DNA of 64,000 nt, from NCBI GenBank assembly GCA_014323675.1, contig JACONN010000006.1, forward strand, positions 310,001-374,000, read 5' to 3'. A program made the translations under genes and the position numbers. The notes under the pieces were generated by a model, which saw nothing but the letters and a program-made list of their open reading frames with translations, was not told where the DNA came from and made no database searches. Shown piece by piece: positions 34,449 through 44,099 of the stretch (position 1 is the stretch's first letter; the number at the start of each line of letters is the position of its first letter). The stretch is from Hormoscilla sp. GM7CHS1pb (lineage in GTDB: Bacteria > Cyanobacteriota > Cyanobacteriia > Cyanobacteriales > Desertifilaceae).

Positions 34449-34475
34449 AGCAAGCAGTATCACTTGACAAGTGAT
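34449..34475. repeat. Small GTATCACTTGACAAGTGATAC palindrome
   Basis: Short member of the GTATCACTTGACA family, lacking the central part. The remainder of 34400-34631 holds AT-rich DNA without a gene. Confidence 0.65.
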
Positions 34476-34631
34476 ACTGCTTCGGGATTCCGGGATTCCC
34501 GCGTTAGTAAGCCTATAGGCTTGGGATCCACCAACATAGGCATTAACACAGTAAAGCCTTCGAGCAGTAGGAAATACCTGTAAACCATAGGAATTGCGCT
34601 CTGTACTCTTGCTTATAACTGAATGGCTATC

Positions 34632-34955
34632 TTATGATGATACCACCTGCTGCTCAAAATCCTCCCGACTCTTAAATACGTCGAACACCCTGTCCATACT
34701 GGTCAATTCAAACAACATTCTCACCTGTTCATTGATTGAGCAGATGCATAATTTACCGCCAGAGGAGCGAACAGTTTTCAGGGCTGACACCAAAGCACCT
34801 AAGCCAGAACTATCGACAAAAGTCACTTCTTTAAGCTCGATGAGCACGACATTGGCCCCAGCTTGGACAATTTTAGTAATGTCTGCGCGAAATTGAGGTG
34901 CTTTAGTGCTGTCTAAAATCCCAGAGAGTTGAACCTGTTTAACAACTTTACTCAT
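34632..34955 (-). CDS. STAS-domain anti-sigma factor antagonist
   Basis: 107 residues, RsbV/SpoIIAA fold. The phosphorylation motif VTFVDSSGLGALVSALK (Ser49/Ser50 region) and VVLIELKEV strand are typical. It is the expected substrate of the RsbW-like kinase (32299-32856) and of the REC-PP2C phosphatase (33244-34399), from which it is separated by about 230 bp on the opposite strand. Full length, no disruption. Confidence 0.9.
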   Translation of the reverse strand: MSKVVKQVQLSGILDSTKAPQFRADITKIVQAGANVVLIELKEVTFVDSSGLGALVSALKTVRSSGGKLCICSINEQVRMLFELTSMDRVFDVFKSREDFEQQVVSS

Positions 34956-35167
34956 AATGCGTTCCGGATGAATAGTTTGAGCGACAAATGGGGTATAGGA
35001 TCTGATATTATATCTAACTTACCTGAAGGCGTTTCGCTAACTGCGCTAGCGGTACGTCCTGCTCGCAGAACAGGGATACTCTGCTAGTATAGCAACAAGG
35101 ATGGCGTTCAACCGCCGCTCCACTAGCTACAAGCATGGCTGACCCGCCTTCTGGCGCGATCGGCTTT

Positions 35168-35208
35168 CGATGTCTTCTTTATGCTTCACAAAAACCCCTC
35201 AGACATCG
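35168..35208. repeat. Short type A palindrome (41 bp), intergenic
   Basis: CGATGTCTTC...AGACATCG with no inner 12-bp stem. A CGTTCCCACGG/TGGGAACG unit follows at 35238-35263. No gene recognised in 34956-35390. Confidence 0.7.
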
Positions 35209-35390
35209 CCGACTGACAGGCGGGCGGTGTCTCCCCCTCGTTCCCACGGCTCCGCCTGGGAACGTGCTCCTAGGAGTCGGGAGACACCGAGCCCGGACTA
35301 CGAAGCTGACCTACTGGCGGGAGGCGATCGCTACCGTAGGCCGGGATGGTCCGATAGAATTTGAGCTTAACACACCAGGATATGTATTAT

Positions 35391-35545
35391 AACTCAAGTT
35401 GCTACCTATAAAATTTTCCACGTCCGAAACAGCCATTTTTGGCAATTGAATCCACCCAAATGCCATTTTGAGGTAAATTACAAGGCGATATGGGATGATT
35501 TTGGTTGATCTTGACCTTGATTTTCTATAGGTAGCAACTTAGGTT
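35391..35545. mobile_element. 155-bp MITE with 5-bp target duplication
   Basis: Terminal repeats AACTCAAGTTGCTACCTATA and TATAGGTAGCAACTTAGGTT (one mismatch). Flanked by direct ATTAT at 35386-35390 and 35546-35550. No coding capacity. It lies 14 bp before the start codon of the sugar transferase gene, so it must supply or displace that gene's promoter. Confidence 0.85.
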
Positions 35546-35559
35546 ATTATAAGTCTCCG

Positions 35560-36554
35560 ATGATTCTAGCAACTGAAGGTACTTCGTCCTATCCCTTTAA
35601 CCGCCTCATGATTTGGATTGAAGCCCTGATTGCTCGCGGGTTTATTCAAGAAGAAGTAGTGGTGCTATCTGGTAGTAGCACCCAAGTACCACCGGCGATC
35701 AAGCGCTACGAGTCTAGGACTGAGAGTTGTTTGACGGAACTGAGCTTGCAAGCAAGTCTGATTATTAGCGACTGTGATGCAGCGAGGCTGCAATTGCTAG
35801 ATCGTACCGCTAAACCTTACATATTGGTGCCCCGGACTTCATCCTATAATGAGTTTATGGACGATCGTCCCAAGAGACCACAGCGAGACGGTCTAATTGC
35901 ACTACCCGGGAGACATCGTATTCGCAATACCCGAGAGGTCCCGGTTACTCATCCGTCGGTGCGATCGCTCCCGAAACGCTTAATTGACATTGTCGGGGCT
36001 TTGGTGGGTCTTTTGATTACAGCGGTTTTGTACATCCCCATTGCGATTGCGATCGAACTAGATAGCCCCGGACCGATATTTTTTGGTCAAATCCGCTGTG
36101 GTTGGATGGGCAGGCGTTTTAAGATCTGGAAATTTCGCTCGATGGTGGACGCGGAAGCGCTGAAAGGAAAGGTCAAAAATCAAGCTAAAGGTGCCTTTTT
36201 TAAGAATGATAATGACCCACGAGTGACGCCGGTGGGTCGCTTTTTGCGCCGCACGAGTCTGGATGAGTTCCCCCAGTTTTGGAATGTCCTGAAAGGGGAG
36301 ATGTCTCTGGTGGGGACTCGACCTCCGACCCCAGATGAAATCGATCGCTATGAAATACCTAAGTGGCGACGCTTGGATGTTAAACCTGGTATTACTGGGA
36401 GTGGCAGGTGAATGGCCGCTCTCAAATCCGCGATTTTGAAGATGTGATCTGCATGGATCTACGTTATCAAGAAAATTGGAGCCTGATGTATGATATAAAG
36501 CTGATTGTTAAGACGATCGCCATTTTGTTTAGGAAAAATTACGGCGCGGTTTGA
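35560..36554 (+). pseudogene. Exopolysaccharide sugar transferase with N-terminal Alg13-like domain, frameshifted
   Basis: Residues 1-105 (MILATEGTSSYPFNRLMIWI, PYILVPRTSSYNEFMDD) resemble the GT28/Alg13-type UDP-GlcNAc transferase C-domain. Residues of about 145-283 are a WcaJ/HepC-type bacterial sugar transferase with one transmembrane helix (VGALVGLLITAVLYIPIAIA) and motifs KIWKFRSMV, PRVTPVGRFLRRTSLDEFPQ, MSLVGTRPPTPDE and VKPGITG. These load the first sugar phosphate on undecaprenyl phosphate. The frame breaks near 36400-36405; the expected LWQVNGRSQIRDFED and DIKLIVKTIAILFRKNYGAV follow in another frame to 36554. Needs one extra base. Confidence 0.85.
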
Positions 36555-36628
36555 GGAATGAAACTGGTTAGTGGTTAGTGGACAAAGAAAAACTGAGATT
36601 AGCAATGAAAAATTAGTAGAATGAGGAA

Positions 36629-38004
36629 ATGCCAGAACTTGACACTGATGATATAAAAAAGGCGGACAACCCTGATCGGATAGCGGCTTTGTTTCAAAAG
36701 CTGGGCTATAATGCCGCTGCTGAACTACTGAATGCAGAAGAATTGGAACTACCAGAACGCAGTAAGCGATCGGTTAAAGATGTCTACTTGATAGCAGACC
36801 AGGGTGGCGGTGGGTTGCAGGTTTTGCTGTTCCAGTTACGATGGTCAGAGTGGAGTTCGGACTCTGAGGCGAAAATTCCGATGAAGGCGATCGCCTCAAG
36901 TATCTGCCAGCGTCCCTCGAAGTTCTTGCTACTGGGCACCAAGGACTACAAGCAGCTAATCTTGGTAAACCCCTACCAAAGTATGGATGATGAGTATAAT
37001 CTCCAAACTCGGCTCAGAATTTGGTTGATTGACATCTCTAATCCTACTTACTATGACAGACATCGGTTGGTGGCGATCGCGGCAGTCACCTCGGACCCCC
37101 AAGAACTCTACAAGGTTCAGTGCGAAGCATTTGAATTGCTCGAACAGAAGTCCTCTAAACAAGTCGATCTCCGAGACTCGATTGGCATTTACCTGCAAGA
37201 AATACGGCGGAGACCGCTGCTGCGGGCGTCCGAAGAGATTGAACTGGCTCGCCAAACAGCTCGAAAGGCAAAGAATAAAATGGTGGAGTCTAATCTGCGG
37301 CTAGTAGTATGGATCGCCAAAAGATATCAGTATCGGGGTGTGGACTTGCAAGACTTGATTCAGGAAGGAAATATTGGTTTAATACGAGCAGTAGAAAAGT
37401 TTAACCCTGAAAAGGGCTGTAAATTTTCCACCTACGCCTACTGGTGGATTCGTCAGAGGATAACACGGGCGATCGCCAATCAGTCCCGCACCATCCGCCT
37501 GCCCGTTCACATGACGGAAAAGTTGAACAAAATCAAAAAAACCCAGCGCCAACTTTCTCAACAGCTAGGACGGACTGCTACTGATGCTGAAGTGGGTTCT
37601 GAACTAGAACTAACTTCCATGCAAGTCCAAGATTACCTGAAAGCGGGGATCGGATTATATCTTTCGATTTGTCTGTGCTAGATGACCAACAGACATCACT
37701 GGCAGAGGTGTTGGCAGACAAAAGTTTTTCCCTAGAGGAGGATCTGGTGCAGTCCTGTCTCAGAGAGGACCTACAGCAGTTTATGACTACCCACTTGACA
37801 GATAGGCAAAGGATGGTGTTGTCCTGCCGTTTTGGTCTAGAAGATAAGCAAGCGTTATCGCTGGACCAAGTTGGAGATATCCTTAATCTCAGCCGAGAAA
37901 GAGTGCGAGATATCGAGAAGAAATCTTTACGAAAACTCCGCCTCCGCCGACATAGAGAAATACTCAAGGATTACATCCCACATTATGGTATAAAATTTAT
38001 TTAA
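36629..38004 (+). pseudogene. Sigma-70 family factor with an unusual N-terminal domain, frameshifted
   Basis: Region 2 (NLRLVVWIAKRYQYRGVDLQ, STYAYWWIRQRITRAIANQ), region 3 (PVHMTEKLNKIKKTQRQLSQ) and, after the break, region 4 (LTDRQRMVLSCRFGL...LNLSRERVRDIEKKSLRKLR) make a group 2-like sigma factor. Residues 1-170 (IAALFQKLGYNAAAELL, LIADQGGGGLQVLLFQL, FLLLGTKDYKQLILVNPYQS) are not a sigma domain. They resemble, from memory, an N-terminal module of large restriction-modification or helicase proteins. One G is missing from GGGG at about 37649-37652; GGGGG would give KAGDRIISFDLSVLDDQQ. Confidence 0.82.
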
Positions 38005-38087
38005 TAGCTCAGAATCTGCCCAAAAAATACTAGAACTAAGAAGAAATTTAGACTGCAAAGATTAGCTTGAGACAGATATTTTCAACA

Positions 38088-38381
38088 ATGGCAATCCCAG
38101 ATTACATAGACAACGTTCAAAATCAACTAGAAGCTGTTCTACGAGAATTGATTTTGCACGACAACCAGACTCGCTTGGACATTGCTACGGGCTTTTTCCG
38201 CATGGAAGCATGGGTAAGGGTCGAAGCAGCTTTTAACAACCTGACTAGCTTGCGTCTGCTTATTGGGCGCGACCCCGCTATTCAACCCGCAGAGCGATCG
38301 CGCATAGACTTGCAACAATACTACCGCCGCGAGCAGCAACTGATGCTGGAAGGAGAACCATATAATCGAGAATACCTCTAA
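38088..38381 (+). pseudogene. N-terminal fragment of a PLD-like domain (helicase-associated)
   Basis: About 97 codons from MAIPDYIDNVQ. The run NQTRLDIATGFFRMEAWVRV and TSLRLLIGRDP recalls the phospholipase D-like N-terminal domain of helicase and DISARM-type proteins (RLDIATGYF...LRLLLG). It stops at 38381 after YNREYL, far short of a full PLD domain and with no HxK motif pair. Likely a truncated remnant. It follows the odd sigma factor by 83 bp. Confidence 0.5.
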
Positions 38382-38444
38382 TACAACCTACCTCTAATAC
38401 AACTAATACAACTGACCACTAACCACTGACCACTGACCAATGCA

Positions 38445-38966
38445 CTAGAAGTTTTGAGTTTCCGATGCTGGTATTCCTGTGCCTGGTTGATTGAGGAAGA
38501 AGTTTTCGGCGTTACCGTTTTGGTAAATGCAACTAATTTTGGGTGAAGCCTCAATATTACCAGTAAAGCCAAAGGTGTTCATCCGGTTTTTACAATCGCT
38601 GACCTGATCTCGGGTCACTAGCTTTCTTTGCTCTAGAATTGCCCAGTTGTTGCTCCGCAAAACACATCCGGGCTGCATAATTGGCTGAGAAATATAGACA
38701 CTGAAAGGATTGAGAGTAACATAGAGCCTAGTATCCATTACCATAGCACTGGCTCCATACTGAACACAAAGCTCCGGGTTAGGCACACTGCGGTCAATAA
38801 AGTCACGAGATGCCACATTTTCTGGGGTAAAGGTAGTCGTAGAGGAAACGGCAATGCCCACTCCAATTCCCAAAATCAATATACCTGCCATAATTGCCAG
38901 GTTTGTATAATTGAATGGAGAAGATGCAGTGTTTCCGGATCTCCGATTCATACTTTTTCTAGTCAT
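38445..38966 (-). CDS. DUF3172 domain protein
   Basis: 173 residues: basic N-terminus, one membrane helix (about 24-42, LAIMAGILILGIGVGIAVS), then an exported or membrane-attached domain with four Cys residues (CVQYGASAMVMDTRLYVTL, VLRSNNWAILEQRKLV, CKNRMNTFGFTGN). Matches the cyanobacterial DUF3172 family; role unknown. Downstream are ACTGACC heptanucleotide repeats (38400-38440). Confidence 0.85.
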   Translation of the reverse strand: MTRKSMNRRSGNTASSPFNYTNLAIMAGILILGIGVGIAVSSTTTFTPENVASRDFIDRSVPNPELCVQYGASAMVMDTRLYVTLNPFSVYISQPIMQPGCVLRSNNWAILEQRKLVTRDQVSDCKNRMNTFGFTGNIEASPKISCIYQNGNAENFFLNQPGTGIPASETQNF

Positions 38967-39097
38967 GATTCCTATGCCTGCTAATTTTAAATTGCTAATT
39001 TTAAATTAGATTCACTACTCTCAGATCATACTGCTAACATTTCTCTGATGCTAACCATTTGTTAGTTTTGCCTGCTGCTGATGCCGGTAACTCCAAG

Positions 39098-39486
39098 TCA
39101 TGGCAGCGCTCCTTCTGGATGGCTCATTTCTTCCGTGGCTTGGCAGGCCCTGGGCAATTCTAAGTCATGGCTGCGCTCCTTCCCTTCTGGATGGCTCATT
39201 TCTTCGGTGGCTTGGCAGACCGTCAGCAACTCTCTCGTCATGGCGCTGTACCAGTCGTTGCTGGGTTCCCACTGAGGTTTGTAGTGAGGACGGAAGTCCT
39301 CACTACAAACCTCAGAAAAATCGGAATACAACAAGGCGGCTATGCCCAAGGCATAGGTTTTAATTTGAGCCAAGTTCTCTCTATTCATAGTTTCGGGGGG
39401 AACGTTTGCCTACTCCCTCAGCCTAACACCATCTCGTCAGTTCATAAACTAAGTTAAAATACTCATAAAAAAACTGGGATGCACCC
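39098..39486 (-). mobile_element. Remnant of the ISKra4-like element
   Basis: The right boundary GGGATGCACCC (39476-39486) equals the terminal repeat of the element at 19681-21247. The leader and first 21 codons (MNRENLAQIKTYALGIAALL) match that transposase closely. After that the sequence jumps through a GGTTTGTAGTGAGGA/TCCTCACTACAAACC palindrome (39275-39313) into a tandem repeat (CQATEEMSHPEG twice). The rest of the transposase is missing. Confidence 0.75.
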
Positions 39487-39510
39487 GTGACATCGCCCCC
39501 TACTTACCCC

Positions 39511-40071
39511 TCACCTCTGATAGGCTAATTCAGCTTTAGCGCCACTTAATATATCCAGACAAACCCAACTTTTATCCAGAAATTTGATCTGCAATTTATC
39601 TCCTGCAACCACTGCATCTTCAATAATGTCTTGAGAATATCTCCACCATTCCCTGCCATCGACTCCGATCGCCACTACCCCGATTTCATGAAAGCACAGA
39701 ATCAATCCACAATCTTTGAGCTGCCAAAAACAAGAAAATAGGTAATCTAACCCTATTATGAAGTCAATTTTCCGCTTTTTAACACTAACTCCAGACACTT
39801 CTCTATTGAATCCCAATAATAGCATATCAGACTCTGGCAGCAATAACATATGGGGTTATAAGCCACGATCTTCAGCACAAATACCAACTCCAAAATAATG
39901 TATTCCCAACCATTGAAAATGAACAAGCGCCGAATAGAACTTCTGTTCCGAATCAGCATCTTCACTGAGTAATATGCTGCCCAAATCGCATTGTGACAAG
40001 CAGCACATCAACTCGCTTTTAGTTTCCCAATACTGAATTTCTACAACATTTTTGCCAAAAGTAACTAGCAT
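39511..40071 (-). pseudogene. Putative immunity-type protein split by an in-frame TAA
   Basis: Two segments in one frame: 40071-39853 (MLVTFGKNVVEIQYWETKSE...) and, after TAA at 39850-39852, 39849-39511 (MLLLPESDMLLLGFNREVSG...VVAIGVDGREWWRYSQDIIE). Together about 186 residues, acidic, beta-rich, with a LLLPES-LLGFN pattern. Its place just after a toxin-like gene suggests an immunity protein; I do not recognise the family with confidence. Confidence 0.45.
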
Positions 40072-40169
40072 TTTTACTTCTCTCCACTCTTCAATAAAAC
40101 TGTTATCAGTTTCTCCCCTTCCCAGACTGTCTCCATTTTTATTCCACCAAGAGGTCCCATAAGTAGTGA

Positions 40170-40394
40170 TTATTTAACAACTCTTCCATCCTGCTGGACT
40201 CGAACGATATTTGTCGAGTCCCCAAATACTGAATCTATGTGGTTAGCCACATAACTCCGGTTCTCAGGGGTATCGATAATACCAATATTTTCCAGTTCTG
40301 CGAACATACGTCTTGTCCTTTTGATATTATGTTCCCTGCCACTTGCTTTTCCAAAAATAAAATCCAGCTTTTTAAGATTAGCTTCACTAAACAC
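40170..40394 (-). CDS. Small polymorphic-toxin-like C-terminal domain
   Basis: 74 residues beginning MFSEANLKKLDFIFGKASGR and ending SNIVRVQQDGRVVK. The pattern GKASGxxHNI...RMFAELxxIGIxDTPEN recalls toxin tips at the C-terminus of polymorphic toxins, cut off here from any delivery domain and possibly shortened at its end. It lies 14 bp after ychF and about 100 bp before the possible immunity gene, the usual toxin-then-immunity order. Function is inferred only. Confidence 0.45.
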   Translation of the reverse strand: MFSEANLKKLDFIFGKASGREHNIKRTRRMFAELENIGIIDTPENRSYVANHIDSVFGDSTNIVRVQQDGRVVK

Positions 40395-40407
40395 GGCACA
40401 ACCTTGT

Positions 40408-41502
40408 CTACACCTTAAATCTGAACAGCATTACGTCACCCTCCTGCACTACATAATCCTTACCTTCACTGCGGACTAAACCCTGAGTCTTCGCCGCAGT
40501 CATCGAACCCGTGGCCACCAAATTCTCATAAGATATTGTCTCCGCCCGAATAAAACCGCGCTCAAAATCCGAGTGAATCACCCCAGCAGCTTGGGGTGCT
40601 TTCATCCCCGCTATAATCGTCCAAGCCCGGGTTTCCTTGGGACCAGTAGTCAAGTAAGTCCGCAAACCCAAAATTTCATAGGTCGCCCGGATCAAGGATT
40701 TTAACCCGCCCTCTGCAACTCCCAGAGAAGCGATAAAATCTGCTTTTTCTTCTGCTGATAACTCGATTAATTCTGATTCCACCTGAGCAGAAATTACTAC
40801 CACTTGGGCATTTTCGGCTGCTGCAATTTCTCGCACTTGTTCCACCCAACTGTTCCCCGTAGCCAAGTCATCTTCCGATACATTCGTCCCATAGATGACA
40901 GGTTTAGCCGTCAGCAACCCCAAAGGCTTGACAGACTCCGCTTCCTCTGCTGTTAACTCAGCCTGTCGCGCCCCCATACCCTCATTTAACACCGCCACTA
41001 GCTTTTCCAGGGCTGCCAACTCCAGTTGGGCCTCCTTACTTGTACGGGCCTGCTTGCGAGTGCGTTCCATCCGGCGCTCAACTTGGGCCAGATCCGATAA
41101 AGCTAACTCCAAATTAATCACTTCAATGTCTCGGACTGGATCGATCGAGCCCGAAACATGGATAATGTCATCATCGGAAAAACACCGCACCACATGGACG
41201 ATCGCATCTACTTCCCGGATATTGGCTAAAAATTGATTTCCCAGTCCTTCGCCCTTGCTGGCACCTTTGACCAAACCAGCAATATCGACAAACTCCACCC
41301 GAGTTGGTACGATTTGCTCGGACTGGGAGATTTTCGCCAGCACCTGCAACCGCTCGTCCGGCACGGCCACCACCCCCACATTGGGTTCGATCGTGCAGAA
41401 GGGGAAATTGGCCGCTTCTGCTTTAGCATTGGCAACCAGGGCATTAAACAAAGTAGATTTGCCCACATTGGGCAGTCCGACAATTCCGGCTCTTAGCATC
41501 AC
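40408..41502 (-). CDS. ychF: Redox-regulated ATPase/GTPase YchF
   Basis: Obg-family P-loop protein that binds ATP and interacts with ribosomes. G1 motif GLPNVGKST (9-17), DIAGLVKGASKGEGLGNQFL (G3 region), TGPKETRAWTII and the C-terminal TGS-like domain ending GDVMLFRFKV. The paired ATGs at 41502/41499 are equivalent starts. 364 residues, normal length, undisturbed. Confidence 0.96.
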   Translation of the reverse strand: MMLRAGIVGLPNVGKSTLFNALVANAKAEAANFPFCTIEPNVGVVAVPDERLQVLAKISQSEQIVPTRVEFVDIAGLVKGASKGEGLGNQFLANIREVDAIVHVVRCFSDDDIIHVSGSIDPVRDIEVINLELALSDLAQVERRMERTRKQARTSKEAQLELAALEKLVAVLNEGMGARQAELTAEEAESVKPLGLLTAKPVIYGTNVSEDDLATGNSWVEQVREIAAAENAQVVVISAQVESELIELSAEEKADFIASLGVAEGGLKSLIRATYEILGLRTYLTTGPKETRAWTIIAGMKAPQAAGVIHSDFERGFIRAETISYENLVATGSMTAAKTQGLVRSEGKDYVVQEGDVMLFRFKV

Positions 41503-41660
41503 ACACTTAAGAAGTAAAAAATTAGCTGTTGGTAAACTAGGTTTGTAAAGGCGGGAAAAATCACGGTCGCAAACGATTTCTATTATGGCGCTTGGGATCG
41601 GTTGGTCCCGATTTTTCGCTCAACGCTGTCGGACAAATCATCACATCCGATTGAATTCTA

Positions 41661-43232
41661 TTGCTGTCTTCTCGTCTGGGTGACATCTACCAGCAAGTCA
41701 TCTACCCCACCAAAATGAAATTTAACACTCAATCTCAAGCAACAACCCCCATACTCGATGCCCTTACCGCCTGCGCTCAGAAGCCTCATGCTGCTTTCTA
41801 CTGCCCCGGACACAAGCGGGGAGTAGGAATCGATCCACAACTAGCAGATTTGCTGGGAACAACTGTCTTTCGAGCTGATTTGCCCGAATTACCCGATTTG
41901 GATAACCTGTTCGCCCCGACTGGGGTAATTCAGCAGGCCCAGCAGTTGGCAGCGGCGGCCTTTGGAGCCGATCGCACTTGGTTTCTGGTGAATGGCTCCA
42001 CGGCTGGGGTGATGGCAGCCATTTTTGCCACATGTACCGACGGCGACCAGATTATCTTACCTCGGAACGTGCATCAAAGCGCGATCGCAGGTCTGATTCT
42101 GTCGGGAGCGGTCCCCATCTTTATTAACCCAGAATACGACGCCGATAAAGACCTTGTCTACAGTATCACCCCACGGGCCGTGACGACAGCATTAAGGCAG
42201 CATCCCGAGGCCAAAGCGGTGATGATGGTTTACCCGACTTACCAGGGCGTCTGCGGCGACCTGCAGGAGATCGCCCAAATCACCCACCAACTTAACATTC
42301 CCCTGCTAGTAGACGAAGCCCACGGTCCCCACTTTGGCTTTCATCCGGACTTGCCCCCATCAGCCCTGTCCGCCGGTGCCGACTTAACAGTACAATCCAC
42401 CCACAAGGTACTGGGGGCCATGACTCAGGCATCCATGCTGCATCTGGTGGGTAACCGCATCTCACCAGAACGGGTGGACAAAGCGTTGCAACTGGTACAA
42501 TCTACCAGTCCCAGTTATTTACTCCTAGCTTCTCTGGATGTCGCCCGTCAACAAATGGCACTGCACGGAGAACAGCTGATGGCACGCACCTTGCAACTGG
42601 CCTCTGTGGCCAGAGACCGCATCAGCCAGATTCCCGGTTTGTCCGTCTTAGAACTAGCTTCTACTAAGGGCTTCCTGGCCCTAGACCCCACGCGGCTGAC
42701 AGTTAACGTGACTGGGTTGGGGCTGACTGGCTATGAAGCTGATGAAATTCTCGATCGAGAGTATGGGGTAGTGGCTGAGTTACCATCAACCCAACATCTG
42801 ACCTTTATCATCAGTTTAGGGAACACAGCGGCAGATATCGAGCAACTGGTGCAAGCTTTCACCAGCCTCAGCCAGCAGAAACTCCCCCAGAGTCCTGACC
42901 CATCCAGTTCTTCCCATGGGTGTCTTGATGTCTCCACCAGGTGGAAGGAAGAGTTAATGCACGTTCATCCTTCAACTTTCATCGTTCATCCTGCATTCTC
43001 ACCCCGTTCGGCATTCTTTGCCCCAACGGAAACCCTACCCTGCGAACATACTGACGCACGCATTTGCGCTGAAATTATCTGTCCCTACCCACCGGGAATT
43101 CCAGCTTTAATGCCTGGTGAAGTTATTAATCTCGCTACCCTCGACTACCTGAAACAAGTCCTGGCTTTGGGTGGCAAAATTACGGGTTGTAGCGATCCTA
43201 CCCTCAAAACCATAAAGGTTGTGCGACATTAA
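41661..43232 (+). CDS. Orn/Lys/Arg decarboxylase family PLP enzyme
   Basis: Fold type I PLP decarboxylase. Substrate/PLP region FYCPGHKRG, VNGSTAGVMAA, metal-like VDEAHGPHFGF (Asp218), PLP Lys249 in STHKVLGAMTQ, and the C-terminal CPYPPGIPALMPGE. Which amino acid is used (Lys, Arg or Orn) cannot be told. ATG at 41715 (MKFNTQSQ) is a better start than 41661. Between conserved blocks, residues of about 413-448 (SSHGCLDVSTRWKEELMHVH...) come from repeat DNA with GTTCATCCTTC units, inserted in frame. Confidence 0.88.
   Translation: MLSSRLGDIYQQVIYPTKMKFNTQSQATTPILDALTACAQKPHAAFYCPGHKRGVGIDPQLADLLGTTVFRADLPELPDLDNLFAPTGVIQQAQQLAAAAFGADRTWFLVNGSTAGVMAAIFATCTDGDQIILPRNVHQSAIAGLILSGAVPIFINPEYDADKDLVYSITPRAVTTALRQHPEAKAVMMVYPTYQGVCGDLQEIAQITHQLNIPLLVDEAHGPHFGFHPDLPPSALSAGADLTVQSTHKVLGAMTQASMLHLVGNRISPERVDKALQLVQSTSPSYLLLASLDVARQQMALHGEQLMARTLQLASVARDRISQIPGLSVLELASTKGFLALDPTRLTVNVTGLGLTGYEADEILDREYGVVAELPSTQHLTFIISLGNTAADIEQLVQAFTSLSQQKLPQSPDPSSSSHGCLDVSTRWKEELMHVHPSTFIVHPAFSPRSAFFAPTETLPCEHTDARICAEIICPYPPGIPALMPGEVINLATLDYLKQVLALGGKITGCSDPTLKTIKVVRH
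42900..43010. repeat. Repeat insertion in the decarboxylase gene
   Basis: CCCATGGGTG and CTCCACCAGGTGGAAGGAAG hairpins followed by CGTTCATCCTTCAACTTTCA / TCGTTCATCCTGCATTCTCA near-tandem units. In frame, between AFTSLSQQKL and the conserved C-terminal domain. Confidence 0.55.
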
Positions 43233-43481
43233 GAATCGGGCGTTGCACAATGACGGGATGATGAGGGCTGCTAATTGCTAATTGTCAATGGTTAATTGAG
43301 ATAGTCATTTGTAGTCATGAATATATAGATTTACTCTTTTCAATTAGCAATTAGCCAGAGCGCAAAGTTTAACAATTGGCTGCTATCATCCCAAAAATGT
43401 GCAACGCCAAGAATCGTTAATGGTTGATTGTCGATCGCACGCATTGGCCATTCTTCATTCCCCATTCGAGATTCCTAACCT

Positions 43482-44078
43482 ATGTCTCTGTGGCCTTATA
43501 TCACTCCCGGTATCCCTGACAATCTGTTCGAGAGATTGCCCGGCATTCCCCTGAGTAAGCGGGAATTGCGGTTGCTACTGATTTCCGCCCTCCGACTAAA
43601 ACCCGATTCGGTACTGTGGGATATTGGCGCTGGCACTGGCACGATTTCTGTAGAAACTGGTCTGCTTTGTCATAAAGGTAAGATTATTGCCATAGAACGC
43701 GATGAAGAAGTTGCTGCCCTAATTCGCCGCAACTGCGATCGCTTCGGTGTCCGCAATGTCGAAGTAATTGCAGGCAACGCCCCAGAATGCTTCGCTGATA
43801 TCGCCCAAACTCCCCAGCGAGTCTGCATCGAGGGCGGACGCCAGATCAAAGCTATCCTGAAAGAAGTCTGGCAATACTTGCCGCCCCAGGGCCGAATAGT
43901 TACCACCGCTAGAAATCTGGAGATCCTTTATGGGGTTTCCGAGAGTTTTTCCCAGTTGCGAGTCCGCAATATTGAGGTAGTCCAGTCTGCTATTAACCGC
44001 TTAGAGACTCGGGGAACCAATCAAACTTTCGCCGCAGTTAGTCCGATTTTTATCCTCAGTGGCGACAAGCTCGATTAA
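43482..44078 (+). CDS. cbiT: Precorrin-6Y/cobalt-precorrin C15-methyltransferase (CbiT)
   Basis: SAM-dependent methylase and decarboxylase subunit of corrin ring synthesis. Substrate-facing GIPDNLFERLPGIPLSKREL, SAM motif I VLWDIGAGTGTISVETG, acidic IAIERDEEVAALIRRNC and GNAPECF. 198 residues, normal length. It contributes to B12 made for the class II reductase nrdJ. It is followed by cdsA after 368 bp of spacer. Confidence 0.92.
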   Translation: MSLWPYITPGIPDNLFERLPGIPLSKRELRLLLISALRLKPDSVLWDIGAGTGTISVETGLLCHKGKIIAIERDEEVAALIRRNCDRFGVRNVEVIAGNAPECFADIAQTPQRVCIEGGRQIKAILKEVWQYLPPQGRIVTTARNLEILYGVSESFSQLRVRNIEVVQSAINRLETRGTNQTFAAVSPIFILSGDKLD

Positions 44079-44099
44079 TTTCTCTTTCCATCCTCTATA

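Noticed and set aside
35135..35392. 85-codon frame upstream of the MITE
   Set aside because: Composed of two dispersed repeat units and ends at the MITE; no protein features.
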